The notes under the pieces: generated by a model | Seen by the model: only the letters and a program-made list of their open reading frames with translations | Told to the model about the DNA's origin: nothing | The model's database searches: none | Shown: piece by piece, positions 48,995-62,000 of the stretch | Position numbering within the stretch: the stretch's first letter is position 1 | Layout of the letters: each line of letters begins with the position of its first letter | Made by a program: the position numbers and the translations under genes | Origin: Phallus indusiatus | Taxonomy: Eukaryota; Basidiomycota; Agaricomycetes; Phallales; Phallaceae | Length of the DNA stretch: 64,000 bases | NCBI GenBank assembly: GCA_027605045.1 | Contig: JAQFWX010000004.1 | Location: 1,684,683 to 1,748,682 of the forward strand | Reading direction: 5' to 3'

Positions 48995-49886
48995 ATGCTA
49001 CGACAACAGTGTCTAGTGGTGCTCTTAATTGCATGGTTTTTTCTGAAAACTCATGGCCATTCGATTGTAATCGAGCCATCCCAAAAAGAGTGCTTTTTTG
49101 AGGATCTTCACGTTAATGATAAGGTTAGTAAGGTCTCATCCCATCTTTTTTCTTGAAACCATAAAGATCAAGCCGCTTCATTAGATGACAGTAACTTATC
49201 AAGTGAAGGGAGGAGGAAAGCTGGATATTGACTTTTGGGTAAAATATGTTGCTTTGATGCTGCCGTGCCCAATCTGACTCGAGTCCAAGCTCGCGGATCC
49301 TCGTGGTTTGGCCATAGGAAAGCATTTGAAGCAGTCGACGGGATCGACTTCGTTTACCGCTGATCAAGATGGAAGACATGAGTATTGTTTTTCTAATGAG
49401 ATGAGCACAGTTGCAGAAAAAGATGTGAGGCAAGTCCAATGCCACCTACACGTCACTCGTCCAGGAATGCTGAGTAATATTGATAATTATCTTCTGCAGC
49501 TTCAACGTGCACGGCGTGGTCTACATTGGCGAAGATGGTTCGTACATTATTTATTCATCTCGATTGGGTATCATGTAATTTACATTCCTGGTAGAAACAA
49601 TTGCCCCTATAGAACGGGAAATTCGAAATCTAGCGAATGGTTTGCAAGCTGTTAAGGATGAGCAAGAATACATTGTTATCCGAGAGCAAGTGCATCGCAA
49701 CACCGCAGAGTCGACAAATGATAGAGTTAAATGGTGGTCGATTATCCAAGCTATTGTCCTGTTCGCAGTCGTGGGTTGGCAGGTATATTATTTGAAGGTG
49801 AGAGGGAATAGTATTGTCCTTGTGAGGTTCAGAAATTCATCACCAACTTGGTCCAGTCCTTCTTCGAGGTCAAACGTGCTTTTTAA
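48995..49886 (+). CDS. EMP24: p24 family cargo receptor Emp24
   Basis: Type I membrane protein of COPII vesicles that helps load GPI-anchored and other cargo. The signal peptide is MLRQQCLVVLLIAWFFLKTH; the GOLD domain follows with HSIVIEPSQKECFFEDLHV, MTVTYQVKGGGKLDIDFW, LADPRGLAIGK, HEYCFSNEMSTVAEKDV and SFNVHGVVYIGED. A coiled segment (ANGLQAVKDEQEYIVIRE), one membrane helix (IIQAIVLFAVVGWQVYYL) and the cytosolic tail KSFFEVKRAF complete it. Aromatic residues in the tail are the COPII/COPI signals of this family. The intron 49430-49499 begins with GC (AG|GCAAGT), a GC-AG intron; using it restores the conserved VSFNVHG. Confidence 0.92.
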
Positions 49887-50094
49887 TGTATATTTATACC
49901 CGAAAATGAAGCGCGTTTGTTCGCCTGAGCTGGAATTAGGGAAAGCTTTTCTGGAATCTGAGAACGCACAGAGAGGCTGTAAGCGATACCGACGTACGTG
50001 TTTGATTACCCTAGGATGTTGAACCACTTTCGTCTTGGCTTCGAAGGCTCAGGCGGAGGCACAGGATTTTTGGGAAGACTAGATTGATTATATG

Positions 50095-51723
50095 TCAACT
50101 TTCGAGAACGACACAGAAGGCATCACTTTGAAATTTGCTCACGTACTTATCAACGGTGAGGACGAATTTGCGCTTCGAGAGCAATTTAGCAACTTTAGTA
50201 AGCTCGGTGCGATTTTGAGTGCGGACGGCATTGGGTATAACTATCTTCCGTCTCCAAACAGCCATGGAATTTTTACTGGGAGACAATAAGAAGATAAAGA
50301 CAAGCACTTGATTATCAACTTCATAGAAGGCAATAGATTCTTGTAGGGTTTTGTCGTAAGTGTCGACAATATCGTCAAAGGTCAACCAATCGAAAGTAGG
50401 TTCACTTGTGAATTGCCAATGGCGAAAATCAGCGTTGGTAAAGAGAGCGCCTCGCTGTTGTGTTTGAAGTAGGTGATGGACCTGTAAGAAGAAACCCGAA
50501 TAGATACATATGTCAGAAACACGCTAAGAAAGGAAACAAAAGGAAACCTACGCCGACAGTTGCGAGAGCATGGTTCATGGCTTGAACCCATTCTACTAAC
50601 GAGGACACACGGAGATCTTTGTGTGGTGAGAACATCCAGTAAATTCTCTGGCTAGAAAGTCGGTCATGTCCAAACATAGCCTTGTCAGCTGCTTTCAGAG
50701 CGGTACCGCCCGAATCCAAAATTTGTACTTGGGTGTGAGGACCATTGCGAGCAGCACCTCCATTCAAAATACTCGCTGTTCCAGTAGCATGCCGGAATGT
50801 CCTAGAGTTCGCAGGAGCTGACTGCTTGGCCACAAAAGGCGGTCCTCTGGGCGGGTGTGAATGAGTAGAATGGGTTGCGCTCCCGCTGCAAAATGGCGGC
50901 TGCCGATTCAATATATATTCGTTGTACGGACATTACTGTGTACTCACTGCATCTGGGAGCGGACTTCGTCTGATATCCCGACGCTCGGTGTCCACACCCG
51001 AGGATGGTTCAAAAGCGATGCAAGTTGATCTTGCTGTCGTTGGAACGACTGCTGCGGGCCGCCCCAGTCTGAATTCCCTGTCGCTGACTGACGACCCCAT
51101 CCCGCCATACTCCCCGGTCCGACGCCAGTTCCCGTTCCCGTTCCCGGCATGAACCCGACACCCGACGCTGCTTCGCCATTATACCACTGGTCTCCTCCTT
51201 GAACACCACCCCAAACTTCCTCTTCCTCCTCCTCCTCCTCCTCCTCTTCCTCTATCCGTGCTTGCCTTTTATTGTTTTTATTATTTTTATTATTATTATT
51301 GTTGTTGTTATTCTTCTTGTTCCCTTGATTCTGGATTGGAATTTGTCCGTTCTTCTTGGGTGCTCCCCAGTCGTTGGCTGCAAACTGTTGTTGTTGGTGC
51401 TGCTGTTGTCGTTCGCGTTGATTGCCTTCATGATGGTTCCACTGCTGATTATGGTTCTGGTTCTGATTTTGCTTTTGATTTTTTTGTTGCTGAGCACCTT
51501 TTGCAGCGTTGTGATTGGGCTGGTTTTTTCCTCCTTTCCCTTTCCCTTTCCCAGTAGGTGGTGGTGGAGGCGGCGGCGGCGGTAGTGGTAGATATTCTTC
51601 TTCATCCTCCTCCTCTTCCTCCTCCTCTTCATCTTCTTCTGGAATTTCACCCCATGGCAAATCTGTAAACCCACCCAAGCCCATACTTCCATCTGGAAAC
51701 CATCGGCGGTGTGCAAAGTTCAT
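50095..51723 (-). CDS. Low-complexity prion-like protein with conserved C-terminal region
   Basis: The first exon (51723-50944) contains, in order, a Glu/Asp run, a ten-proline run, a Gly/Lys patch, a Gln/Asn/His-rich stretch of about 90 residues, a run of Asn/Lys, a second run of Glu, and Gly-Thr repeats. Later exons (near 50911-50513 and 50400-50095) look folded: KAADKAMFGHDRLSSQRIYW, SLVEWVQAMNHALATVG, TFDDIVDTYDKTLQESIAFY and VFIFLLSPSKNSMAVWRRK. I associate that C-terminal module with a conserved basidiomycete family of unknown function. The long antisense ORF at 51199-51585 is a shadow of the repeats. The exact 3' end is less certain than the start. Confidence 0.7.
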
Positions 51724-52060
51724 TGTTATTCGTCAACTGAGCGTCAACTTCGCCTATATGCCATTGTGAGCTACTCACCGTCGTCATTTTTCTTATTCTT
51801 TCTACCCATCGAAATACTGTTCCAAAATGAAACCCCCACTTATGGCAAAGGGTTAAGATATTCTCTTCATCTCTTCTCACACTTCATCTCACGGCATCCC
51901 GGTGCGGTTCTTGTCGGCGAACACGAGGCACTCTGTCTCTGCAAGATCGCCATATCCCAGGGTAATCTTTTAGATAATCGTTGCTTCCTCTATTTATTGT
52001 CACTAGTAAGGAACTCATTTTACGTACATCTGTCAATACGGTTATAGAAAATAGACATAT
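51724..52060. other. Intergenic spacer
   Basis: Between the start of the prion-like gene and the end of dihydroorotase, both on the minus strand. Contains the promoter of the former and the terminator of the latter. Nothing else recognised. Confidence 0.4.
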
Positions 52061-53281
52061 TCAATTATCAATCATCCAATTAAGAATTTTCCCTGCCATG
52101 AAGGGTATAACGCTATCCGCGCTTTCCACGCTTTCCACATAATTATTTGGAACGAGGTGATTTTTCCGTTGAAGTGTGATCACGTCCCGTATGTTTTCTT
52201 TCCTGTAGAACCTTCGTCCGAAAACGCTGGCAAAGTCTGGAAGCCGATCCAAGGCCCCAAAGCTTTCGAGGGTATGAGCAACCAATGGCAATAATATTGG
52301 TGATGTGTAAATTCCAGCTGCACATGATTCCTGTGGCTTTGCGATCGATTTGCGGGCAATTGGGTGAGGCGCAGAATCAGAACCAAGGAAAAATTTCGGA
52401 TTGCCTGTCATTTTTCCATTAGCAACGAAACCAAATTATTTGTGAAGTGTTAACCTTCTAATATGACATTCTGGAGAGCCGTTCTGTCTGAGGGAGTCTT
52501 GGCCACAGGTTTGCAATAGTTAAAGCTCTGGCCGGCCCAATCATCGATGATCAGCACTAGATGATGAGGCGTTATGGTGCAAGCGACAGTATCGCCCAAT
52601 CGCTTTACGCATTCTACCGCTGCAGACGTTGTAGCGTGTTCCAAGACGATTCTGAGCTTCGGAAATCTAAAATGCAAAATCTCTAAATGATGAAGAAATT
52701 TTTCCTCTGCGTTGAAAACATGGACGTTATTTTCTGCGCTCGATGGAATTTCGCCATGGAGGTTTAGGACCATCCCTACTTCTTCCATAGTTTCAAATAT
52801 GTGATAATAGTTCTCATACGACTCAATCCCTCCGTCTGAATTTGTAGTCACACCTCTTGGATAAGACTTGACGCCTGAATGATATTTTGGTTCCAACATT
52901 TAACCTCAAGTCACATTTCCATAAACATACCGATGATGCCAGCATTATGTGCTTTTCTTATTTCCTCCGGCGTGATGCTCGGTGAAAGGTACAGAGTCAT
53001 CAGATATTCCACGTTGGGATCGATGGCCTCTAATTCAGCTTTGTATTGTAAGGCTTGTTCAGTTGTCGTGATAGGAGGTGTCAGGTTAGGCTATAAATGA
53101 AAATTTGATTGAGGACAGCTGTCAAATTCAACTAGTGATTGATCCCCCAGAGCAATACCATAACATATGCCAGCCGGATTCCTCCTGCGCGAACATGGGG
53201 TGTTACAAGAGAGCACATCGATCCTTGTCGGAGATGCACATGGAAATCCGCTGGTGCAGGAACTTGTACAGTATTCGCCAT
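52061..53281 (-). CDS. URA4: Dihydroorotase
   Basis: Zinc enzyme closing carbamoyl-aspartate to dihydroorotate, third step of pyrimidine synthesis. The start at 53281 (MANTVQVPAPADFHVHLRQG) carries the first metal ligands HVH. Then YLMTLYLSPSITPEEIRKAH, the carboxylysine segment GVKSYPRGVTTNSDGG, NLHGEIP, VLEHATTSAAVECVKR, CTITPHHLVL, the catalytic Asp in FFLGSDSAPH, and VIPFMAGKILNW near the end. All metal and catalytic residues that I can place are present. An out-of-frame ATG at about 53348 lies upstream in the likely leader. Diverges from the kinesin-8 gene. Confidence 0.93.
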
Positions 53282-53511
53282 ACCGATTGTTCGTTGGAAG
53301 TAGGATGAACTTTACTTGTAAGAATGACACGGACTCGAGAGCTGACATGGTATTATTGAGCGCTTACATAATCTGACCACTGGACGAGGACATTATTTGG
53401 GTAGCACGTGACTTTACGCGTTTGGTTCAACCTAAAGATTGCGGCACGCGCTTTCCCCCAAACCACTATTTCAGATTATTACCTGTCCCATCTTTCAACG
53501 TTGTTCTTATC

Positions 53512-56467
53512 ATGGATGCCACACCGACGATCTCAGTAGCGGGTGAGACATTTTACACAAAATCGTATCGCGTGGTTAATAAACTTCATCTATTTTATAG
53601 TCCGCATACGACCTCCGAACACTTGGGAAGCTGCTCGCCTTCCTGAAACACCTTCAATCGACGACATACATATTCGCGGAGAGGGAAACTTGTCCACGTC
53701 TCGGAAAACCCCCGGGTCACTTACACACATCCTTCGAGTGACTGACAAACGACTTCTCATATTTGATCCCCCAGATGAAGATACCGCGAGAGCTTTCAAA
53801 GAACGGGGTTTTTGGCCTCCTGGGACTAAACGATATAAAGACAGGAGATTTCTTTTCGATCGAGTTTTCGATACAGATGCTCACCAAAGAGACGTTTTCG
53901 AAGAGACGGCCAAACCTTTGTTAGGCGGTCTGTTCGAGGGTTATAACGCGACCGTTTTTGCTTATGGAGTATGTTGCTAACCGCCGTAGCTATTGTTCAT
54001 CTACTAAGTGATTACACAACAGGCTACCGGATGTGGGAAGACGTACACAATAAGTGGCACCGAAGACGATCCGGGTCTTATTTATTTAACAATGGCCGAA
54101 TTATTTCAGCAAATAGAAGACCGCAAGGACGAAGTCAGAGTCGACGTTGCTGTTACATTCCTCGAGATTTATAATGAGGAAATTAGAGATTTATTGGCCC
54201 AGCCGGGCTCATCAGCTCCGAAGGGTGGTCTAGTCATCCGAGAGGACAAGTATGTACAGGTCAGCAACCTTACCGAACTACGACCCTCGACAGCGGAAGA
54301 GGTCAAGGAAATTGTTATATCTGGAAACTTAAGACGGACCCAATCGCCAACGCACGCCAACGAAACGTCTTCTCGTTCGCATGCTGTATTGCAGATTCAT
54401 TTGACTACAGCTCCCAGAACTGCGGACACTACCGAGCTTCATAAGGTTGCCACACTCTCCATTATTGATCTTGCTGGTAGTGAACGGGCCAGTGCTACAA
54501 AAAACATGGGCGAACGTATGGTAGAAGGTGCCAACATTAACAAGTCTCTTCTGGCTCTTGGGAGCTGCATCAATGCCTTGTGCGAATCTGGTGGTCGTAA
54601 AACGCACGTGCCTTACCGTAACAGTAAATTAACCCGCCTTCTCAAGTTTTCTCTTGGAGGCAACTGCAAGACCGTGATGATCGTTTGCGTTGCTCCTGCT
54701 TCGAACCATTTTGACGATACCCACAATACTCTAGTTTATGCTGAACGAGCCAAGAAGATCAAGACCAAAGCCGTCACCGCGAACTTTATTAACGTCGATC
54801 GTCACGTTGGTCAATACGTGGAGGCTATCAATCGACTGCATGCCGAAGTTGCTGAGCTTAAAGCAAAATTAGCTGGAAAATCGAATACGGAGGCTGAAAT
54901 CGCGAAGCGTAAACGAATCGAAGCTAATGCCGAGGTGGAAAGGGCGAAGACGGATATACAAAGCAAGCTGGATCAGAGCCGGGAAGTCATGGCAGATGGG
55001 GCGGCTTGTGCAGGAACAGTGCACGTAGCCAATGTTCTCTTGCAGCAACTTCGCGCGCGTTTGAACTCGATCAACTCCACTAGCGTAAATGGCCAATTGT
55101 CTCCATATCTGGTCGCAGAGCGGAACTTACTATTATCACTCATTGAGGGGGAGGAAAACACGCTTCAAAGCGACTCTGCGGTTCAAAAGCGTATTCGGCG
55201 GTCCGACAACACATCCAATATGTTTGCGGCTATGCTACGTGCTGTTTGCGAACGTCGGCAAGATAAACTCGATGATGCATCAGTTGAGAATATCACCATC
55301 ACAGCTCAATTGAAAAAGGCAGAGATGGAACTTATTCAAGCTCGAGCTGAGGCGGAGGCTCTCAAAACCGTTTTCGATCGTTACATCGGCCAGTTCGTAA
55401 ACCTCGCGGGTATTTTAGCAAGTACAACCGCTTTGCTACGGGAAAGCTGTCAAACATTATCATCCGATTCCCCAGACATTGCCTCAGTCGGCTCAGCTCT
55501 ACAACGCTTAGCTGACACCAATGATTCATCTTTGATATCGTTGATGGGACGTCCTACGTTCTCATATACCCCTTCTACTACTGACAATTCATCTTTATCA
55601 TCATTTACCAACCACTCGTCTCCGCTGTTACATGCTCCCGTACATCTTAGTTCCCCTCGTCGAACATCTGGAAGTCAAAACCTACGCAGACTGAAATCGC
55701 CTCGGAAATCAGTTTCACGAGCGAGTATTGCATCAATGCACCGGCCTGTCGTTCAGAAAGAAAAAAAGAGTTTAAGATGGAAGGATGAGGCTGGTCAAGG
55801 TAGTCTAGATGATGCCAGTTCATGCAGTCTCAACGATGGTAGTATTCGCCCCCAAAGTTCTATCGGAGGTTCAGACAGCGACTGGGAGGATGAAAAGGCC
55901 GATGAATCAGTTGACAAATCGATTTCTCTGACATCTACATATCCTGAACCAAAACGAACACGTAGCAGCCGATTAGACTTGGGGTACCTAAAATCAAGTA
56001 GGGATGTGTCGGTCTTGAGCAGTTTGGCAGAAGATGAGGATTCTCCTTCGTTTACATCAGTACCGAAAAAACCAACCCCCCTCGCGGATTGCATCAACAG
56101 ACCTTCGGATACAAGTTCCCAATCATTCACTCTAGTTCTTCCCAAAGGAAAATCCTCTGTTGCACCGAGGATGCCCAGCACATTAAAAAACGGAAGACGC
56201 AAATCTCAAATTGGCCCCGTACGAAGTGAGAAGACGTCTCGTCGCCGCTCTAGTTTATTATTGCAGCCTTCCCCTCCAATCGAAAAGTCGTCAGGGGGAG
56301 CACGTCGAGTTCCAATAGAGAGTGCGCGCTCGCCAGCAAAGCGAACCAAACGGTCGAGTCTCTTAGGACGGGCAACAGCCTCTGCGCGTCCGAAAGCTTC
56401 TGCAGGGTTTGGTGTTGATCAAAACATCAACGTATTCAGCATAACGTCGAAACCATCCTGGAAATAA
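53512..56467 (+). CDS. KIP3: Kinesin-8 motor (Kip3/Klp5/KIF18 type)
   Basis: Plus-end-directed motor that shortens microtubules and controls spindle length. Exons 53512-53542, 53601-53968 and 54023-56467 give 947 residues. The motor domain starts at once (VAVRIRPP) and contains the P-loop AYGATGCGKT, which is typical of kinesin-8; switch I NETSSRSHAV; switch II LIDLAGSERAS; and HVPYRNSKLTRLLKFSLGGN. The neck reads YAERAKKIKTKAV. Coiled coils follow to about residue 490, then a Ser/Arg/Lys-rich tail (SPRKSVSRAS, RRKSQIG), which in this class provides a second microtubule-binding site. Confidence 0.94.
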
Positions 56468-56798
56468 ACCACCCGTAACGACATTCATGACAATTTTTTT
56501 TCTCGACCCTTTCATTTTACATTATCTCTGTCGCTTTCAGTTTTGTTTGTCTCTTATATTTCGTTATGTTCATGTACTTCTTTGATTCAATGCACCAATG
56601 CATAATACGAACACTGGGTAAACGGCAAAAGATTGAGGGTCGTATTGAGCTAATCTATGAGATAGAAAGAGGTATTACTGTGCCGCTAAAATTACGTATG
56701 TACCTTTTGTAAGGGGAAAGATGCTGTTGGAAGGACGGGCTTAGAATACAAAAATGGAGCGTGTCCGTTTAGATGAATGCATTGCTAACAGAATGTCA
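56468..56798. other. Convergent intergenic spacer
   Basis: Between the stops of the kinesin-8 and the membrane glycoprotein genes, so only 3' UTRs and termination signals are expected. T-rich at the kinesin side. No ORF or repeat of note. Confidence 0.4.
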
Positions 56799-58353
56799 TT
56801 ATGATTTGCGCCGGTAGGCGGGAGGCTCTTCTATTGAATCCGACCAGATTCCGTCATGATTTAGAGGACTTGGAGGCTCGGTTGGAGAAGGCAAAAGAGA
56901 ATGAGGGATGACGGCTAAAGTTGAAGGCCCCGCCTGAGGTTGACCAATTGACAGTTGTGAATTTGCAGTTTGTGGTCTCGAGCCAGGTTTCATATGGGTG
57001 TTGGAACGCGAGTGCGTTAACAATGAAGGGTACGCGGAGAATGCAACGGGACTCAGTGAATTTGTGGAAGGCTGGCGACTGGGCCCTCTGTGTGAAGGAG
57101 CGATCGTTAGGATTGGGGGAACGCCTGGAACGCGACTAGGAGGAAAGGCGGCGGGATGGGGAGGAAATCGACTAGTGGCGGCAGTTGTAATGTCATAAGG
57201 TTCTATTCGACCTGGCTGATCGTCCTGCTCAAATATTCTTCGAAGTAGGTTGGTGCCGAAGGAATGAGCTGAGCGTGGAAGTAAAGGATGAAGAGGGGTA
57301 TTGTCGGGCGCGGTATGATAACGAGCTGGAGGTGGGATAACACGGGCAGATCTTCTGCGGTATAGAAAAACTGCGAGAAATGAAAACACGATGCCACCGA
57401 CAAACCCTATAAACGCTGTCCCTATGGGTAAGCCGACAGATCGATGTGATGAGCAAGTCGCAGGCGTTTGGACGTTGGCAGAGGAAATAAAATTGATATT
57501 TGGTATAAAGCGACCTGTGGCCACGCCCTTTGAGACCCCATAACTCCAACGACTGTGAAATGATTTATCAGTAATCGAATTAACTCTGACAGAGAGGTAT
57601 ATCCTTACGGATCACCAGTATCTTTCGTGGAAAATTGTGCCCACAACGGGATAGTATTGGCCAGAGAAGAAGGTATTGCGTTAGGGTATCTGCCAAAAAT
57701 GATTCAATAATGCTCCACTGGACATTGAATATTTAATTGTAGACGTACATTCCTCCTTCATTGGACACGCTGCACGATTCAGCCCACGCTCTGTAAGTAG
57801 GCCACGCATTAGGAGCCTGGAGCCCAACTTGACAATCTCCACAAGCTAAAAGAAAAAAAATGAGAGAAAAAAGGTGAGACAAAGCGAAGCCGTTCCATAC
57901 CCGACATCAAGTTGTACATCACATAGGAACAAGTGCAGATATTTTGCACGGATGAATTTGGGCCCGGATAAGAATTTTCGCCTGAGGCATTGAATACCAA
58001 GGGGCTCAAAGGAGAGGCATTTGGGGCACAAGTGTCATAGAGTACGGATAGTTGTTGGCTAAATTTGGGGTTGAACGGGCATGGTCACTAGCGGGATGAT
58101 CGAACTGGGGCTCGGCTTACCATACATCCTTTCCGGCAGAATTGGAAGCCTAAAACCACAAAGAAATAGGACTTTTATGAATAGGACAACAAGAAAAGAA
58201 AGATGAGTGACAAACCCAATCATATGACCAAGCGTATGTCTCATTACATTGCAGATTGGTTTCCGAATCCACTTGTGTGGCCAGTGCCAGCGAAGCTGTA
58301 GCTAGTACTAGGAAGCGCAGGTATACCGTGAAAGTAACTTGAAGCACATGCAT
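56799..58353 (-). CDS. Single-pass membrane glycoprotein, basidiomycete family
   Basis: Start 58353 gives a signal peptide (MHVLQVTFTVYLRFLVLATA). The extracellular part carries several cysteines and glycosylation sites (QCNETYAW, YDTCAPNA, ICTCSYVMYNLMSG, ACGDCQVG), and the segment WAQFSTKDTGDPWSYG lies shortly before the membrane helix (IGTAFIGFVGGIVFSFLAVF) with RRRSAR on the cytosolic side. A Ser/Pro-rich tail of about 170 residues ends at 56799 with PPAYRRKS, which contains a PPxY motif able to bind WW domains. At least five small introns are needed. I recognise the layout from agaricomycete genomes but no function is known. Confidence 0.72.
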
Positions 58354-59055
58354 TGGGAACCTCGCCGCCCAGCGAGTTCAGTGCAAAAACTGACCGGAAT
58401 AAATACCTGGCAAGTATTTGAAAGAGTGTAAGGAGCTGAAAAAGCTGACGGATCGTGTGCCCACTGCCAGTGGGCGCTACGTGTACGGTGAGGTGAACTG
58501 GTCGCTTGAATTCAGTCCTTGTTAATCGAATAAAACAAGTACACACTGCACTGCACAGCACTTGTTACGTACACGGGTGTCAGTTAGCAATTACACGCCT
58601 AAAAAGAAAAGATTCCTCGCATTCTCAGTCTTTTTTTGGCGCAATCGGTATTGTTATTCGTTCTTTATTAACTATCATCGTTGCGGGCATGCTTCTTGGC
58701 GACGAGATGTGGTAATGCCATATGTAGTATGATTCGGCATGTACGTTGTCGCACAACAGTGACGATAATATAATATATACACGTGAAAGCAGATACCATG
58801 ACATGGCAACTGTATTGCTTGGAATGTCCTCGACGACTTAAGTCTATGAATGATTTTTAATTCCGAGTTCGAGCCAGGTCATAGCGCCAGGCCGTATTAC
58901 ATCATCGTCTCTCTAACACGCCTTCAGCCTGCCTCTTTTCGTTCTCGACTTCATACCAATGCACAGCTTTTTATAACTGATAATAATTAACGACTCCGCC
59001 ATTACCACCACTCTCTTTCTCAAAATACCCGCTCACTTTGTCACTGACACACTCC
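58354..59055. promoter_or_regulatory. Divergent promoter region, 700 bp
   Basis: Separates the membrane-glycoprotein gene from the GAS2-domain gene. An ORF at 58506-58715 has no protein-like features. A pyrimidine-rich stretch (about 58900-59040) precedes the GAS2-gene ATG and probably marks its transcription start. No structured repeats noticed. Confidence 0.4.
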
Positions 59056-62000
59056 ATGACGCTGGGTGCTCATACCACCAATATGGTTGGACTGCCCACG
59101 ACACTGGATTTCACGCCCTCGGATGATCTACAAATGATAACTGAAGAGACCGTAGATGCGAAACAACCAGAAAAATCCAAGGACATTGAAGAATGTCTCG
59201 AAAGTCACGAAGTGATTGAACTCAATAAATTCACGGAAAGGAAGGAGTGGATCGAAGAGAAAATAAAGGCATGTGTATTATTTACACGGTCTTGTGAATA
59301 CCGAACTCCTATTGACAAGTATTGCTTCAAGTTCTTAGAAAATATGCCACCCGTACAAGTCTTCGCAAATGCAGATGCATTTGCTTCTTTTCCCGAAGAA
59401 ATGCCCCCTGGCTTATCAACGCGTGCGCAACACGACGAATGGTTAAGAGAGCACGATAAAATAGAAAAGGAAACCGAAATATTCGATGCAGGGGATATGA
59501 GCAAGCTAAAGAAGTTGACGAAAGGTGTGTACACACCATTTCAATCAGACGCGGGCGGTACAGCTTCATGAATGAATTTCGAACAGCTGCAACACAGCGA
59601 AATTTGTCCCCGGAAGATACTGACCTAATAGAAGTTACTCTTACGACGCTTTTGGCATTGGATAAATTATTACATCTCTTAAGGGATCGATCAGAGCAGC
59701 TAGAGCTTCTTGGTCTCCGTCTGACATGGGAAGAGCAACGGATCATAGCATGGAAAGAACGTCGCCAGATTTTGGAAGATATCAAATCCTTCTTGGCAAC
59801 TCGTGCGCGTTGGTCAGTCGATGTTTACGCCACCCTCACTGACCAAGGATCGTCTCCGTATATGGGAAGTAGGTTCATGTCGCCTCCCCCCGGTCCTGCT
59901 CGCCCCTCCTCTGCGCTGTCTCTACGGAGAGATTCCGTTGCTTCCATCTCCTCCGAATCTTCTGCCGCAGGCTTAAGTCTGCCATCGCGTAGCGCCCGGT
60001 ACAGATTGGCTGAAACACTATCGCACGATGCCGCAATCCTCTCAGGACGACTGACAACTCTCAACCATGCCAAAGTTGTCGCTGCGGGGAAAACTTTGGA
60101 CAAGCTCATCGACATCAGTCGCAAACCTGTTCCCGATGAAATTCTTGATGAACAGGATGCTCTGGAAGATAAAGCTGTGAAAGAATTAGAATCTGTGGGG
60201 AAGTTTATGATGGCCGTTGTGATGCAATGGAAAAGGTGCCTTAAACGTCAATTATCATTCCTGCTGTCAACTCACCTTAAACTATTTTCTAGAGCCGATG
60301 AATATTATAGCGACATAGTCAAAGACCAGGGCGGTGCCAAAACTTTGTTGTCTGAGGTTGCAAATGCAAACCTTCAGCACCCTTCTCAACGATTAGACTC
60401 TTCCTTTATGACGAGAGCGCAGGCGCTCACAAAACGGCTTGCGTTAAAAGCGAATCCAAAGAATTCTTTCTTAAGACCGTTGCACATACTTTTCCTGACC
60501 AAGCGTCCGCCAACGACACTTTAGTGGAGGCCCTTACTGTCGAGTTTACTGACGCGATCGAGCTTGCACAGAAGGCTGAAACGAGTGCCTTGGAGTATCA
60601 TCAAAAAGTCAAAGCAGTCAAACAGGCCGAAGACGTGCTAATCGGAATGAACGGACTTTGCGATGAATTAGGAATGATTATGGAACAACTCATGGGGAAT
60701 ATGCAAACGTCTAACGAGCATGGTGATCCGACACCTCCGAATCTACAAAATGAATCGTGTTTAGAAGCAACTAAACACGCAGCATATGTTGCATTAGCTC
60801 CGGCGATTTTTCGAAAATTCGAAGAACTGGATAGCGCTTCGGAAAGCCTTTTACCTAATGCCACTAAAACCCTTCTGCGACTCAAGTCTTTCTCGGGAAT
60901 AGATAGTTCCTTTCAAGCTTCTTTGTCCACTACTATTCAACAATTGCAATCCAAACGGCTAGAGACGAAAACGATGAAAGAAAGGATGGAGGTTACGATT
61001 TCGCAATTGAAAGAGGCCAAGCGCCTATGGGTCGTTCTGAATGATATAATGGATAGTGCCGAGAACATTGCATCTCAAGCTGCAAACAATATGAAAATTC
61101 AGCGTTGGAAGCCTTTGGGGAATCCTAAACATATCCCTCCTGTAACTCCAGACCCGGATAGCCCGCCAAGTATACCCGGAATCCCAATTATGTTGGTTCC
61201 GAATGATCTTTTAACAGCGCTAACGGCACTTGACGAAAGATCACATTTGGAATTCCTTACTCCTTTCAAAAAGCTCCAATCTTCGGTCGTAACGTCCCTC
61301 TCTACTCACCTGGAATCGAGTTATGAGGGCGTCTCATCATATATCAAAAACGCTTTTGGATTGATCAAACTATGGCAAAGCATCGTTGACCAATCCATCG
61401 CTATGACTGATATATGCCGCGAAACGGAAGAGTTAATCCATAACATTGTGTCATTGCAATCAGAAATCGAAGATTTACAGGATAAAATCCTTCGTGGCGA
61501 CGCCCCTATAGATAATTTCGATTCCGATGAATCTCAATTCAATTCCCGAGTGAAAGAATTGGACAAACCTATTAAGGACTTTGTCGCAAGCTTTCCACGA
61601 AGGATACCTCTTGTCTCCCGACATGTGAACAATCGGCACAATTCACGGTCGAATTCTATATCGTCATCCGATCATCATCTCCATAGATTGAAAGAACCGT
61701 CCGACCTGGAGCCCTCTGTAGATATCGTTAGCCTGAATAACGATATTCGTGATGATTCAAATGGATTCGCGCTGAAAATATCAAGTGCTATGGAAACCCT
61801 TACGCGAAGTCAACGATATTTGAATCTTTCTGGTAATGCCATCCGTACAGATCGTCTCATCGAAAATCTGGACCGTATTTCGCGTGAGATGGAAGAGGAA
61901 ATTACCGCTCTCCGCTCTCTCGTCGATGCTTCCCTCCTTGGTGAACGGGCCGGGACCAGTACTCACATTCTCGATGAACTGATTACCTTGGTGGAGAATT

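Noticed and set aside
51199..51585. Hydrophobic plus-strand ORF resembling a multi-pass membrane protein
   Set aside because: It is the reverse complement of Gln/Asn/Glu repeats in the prion-like gene; Leu and Val runs arise from that.
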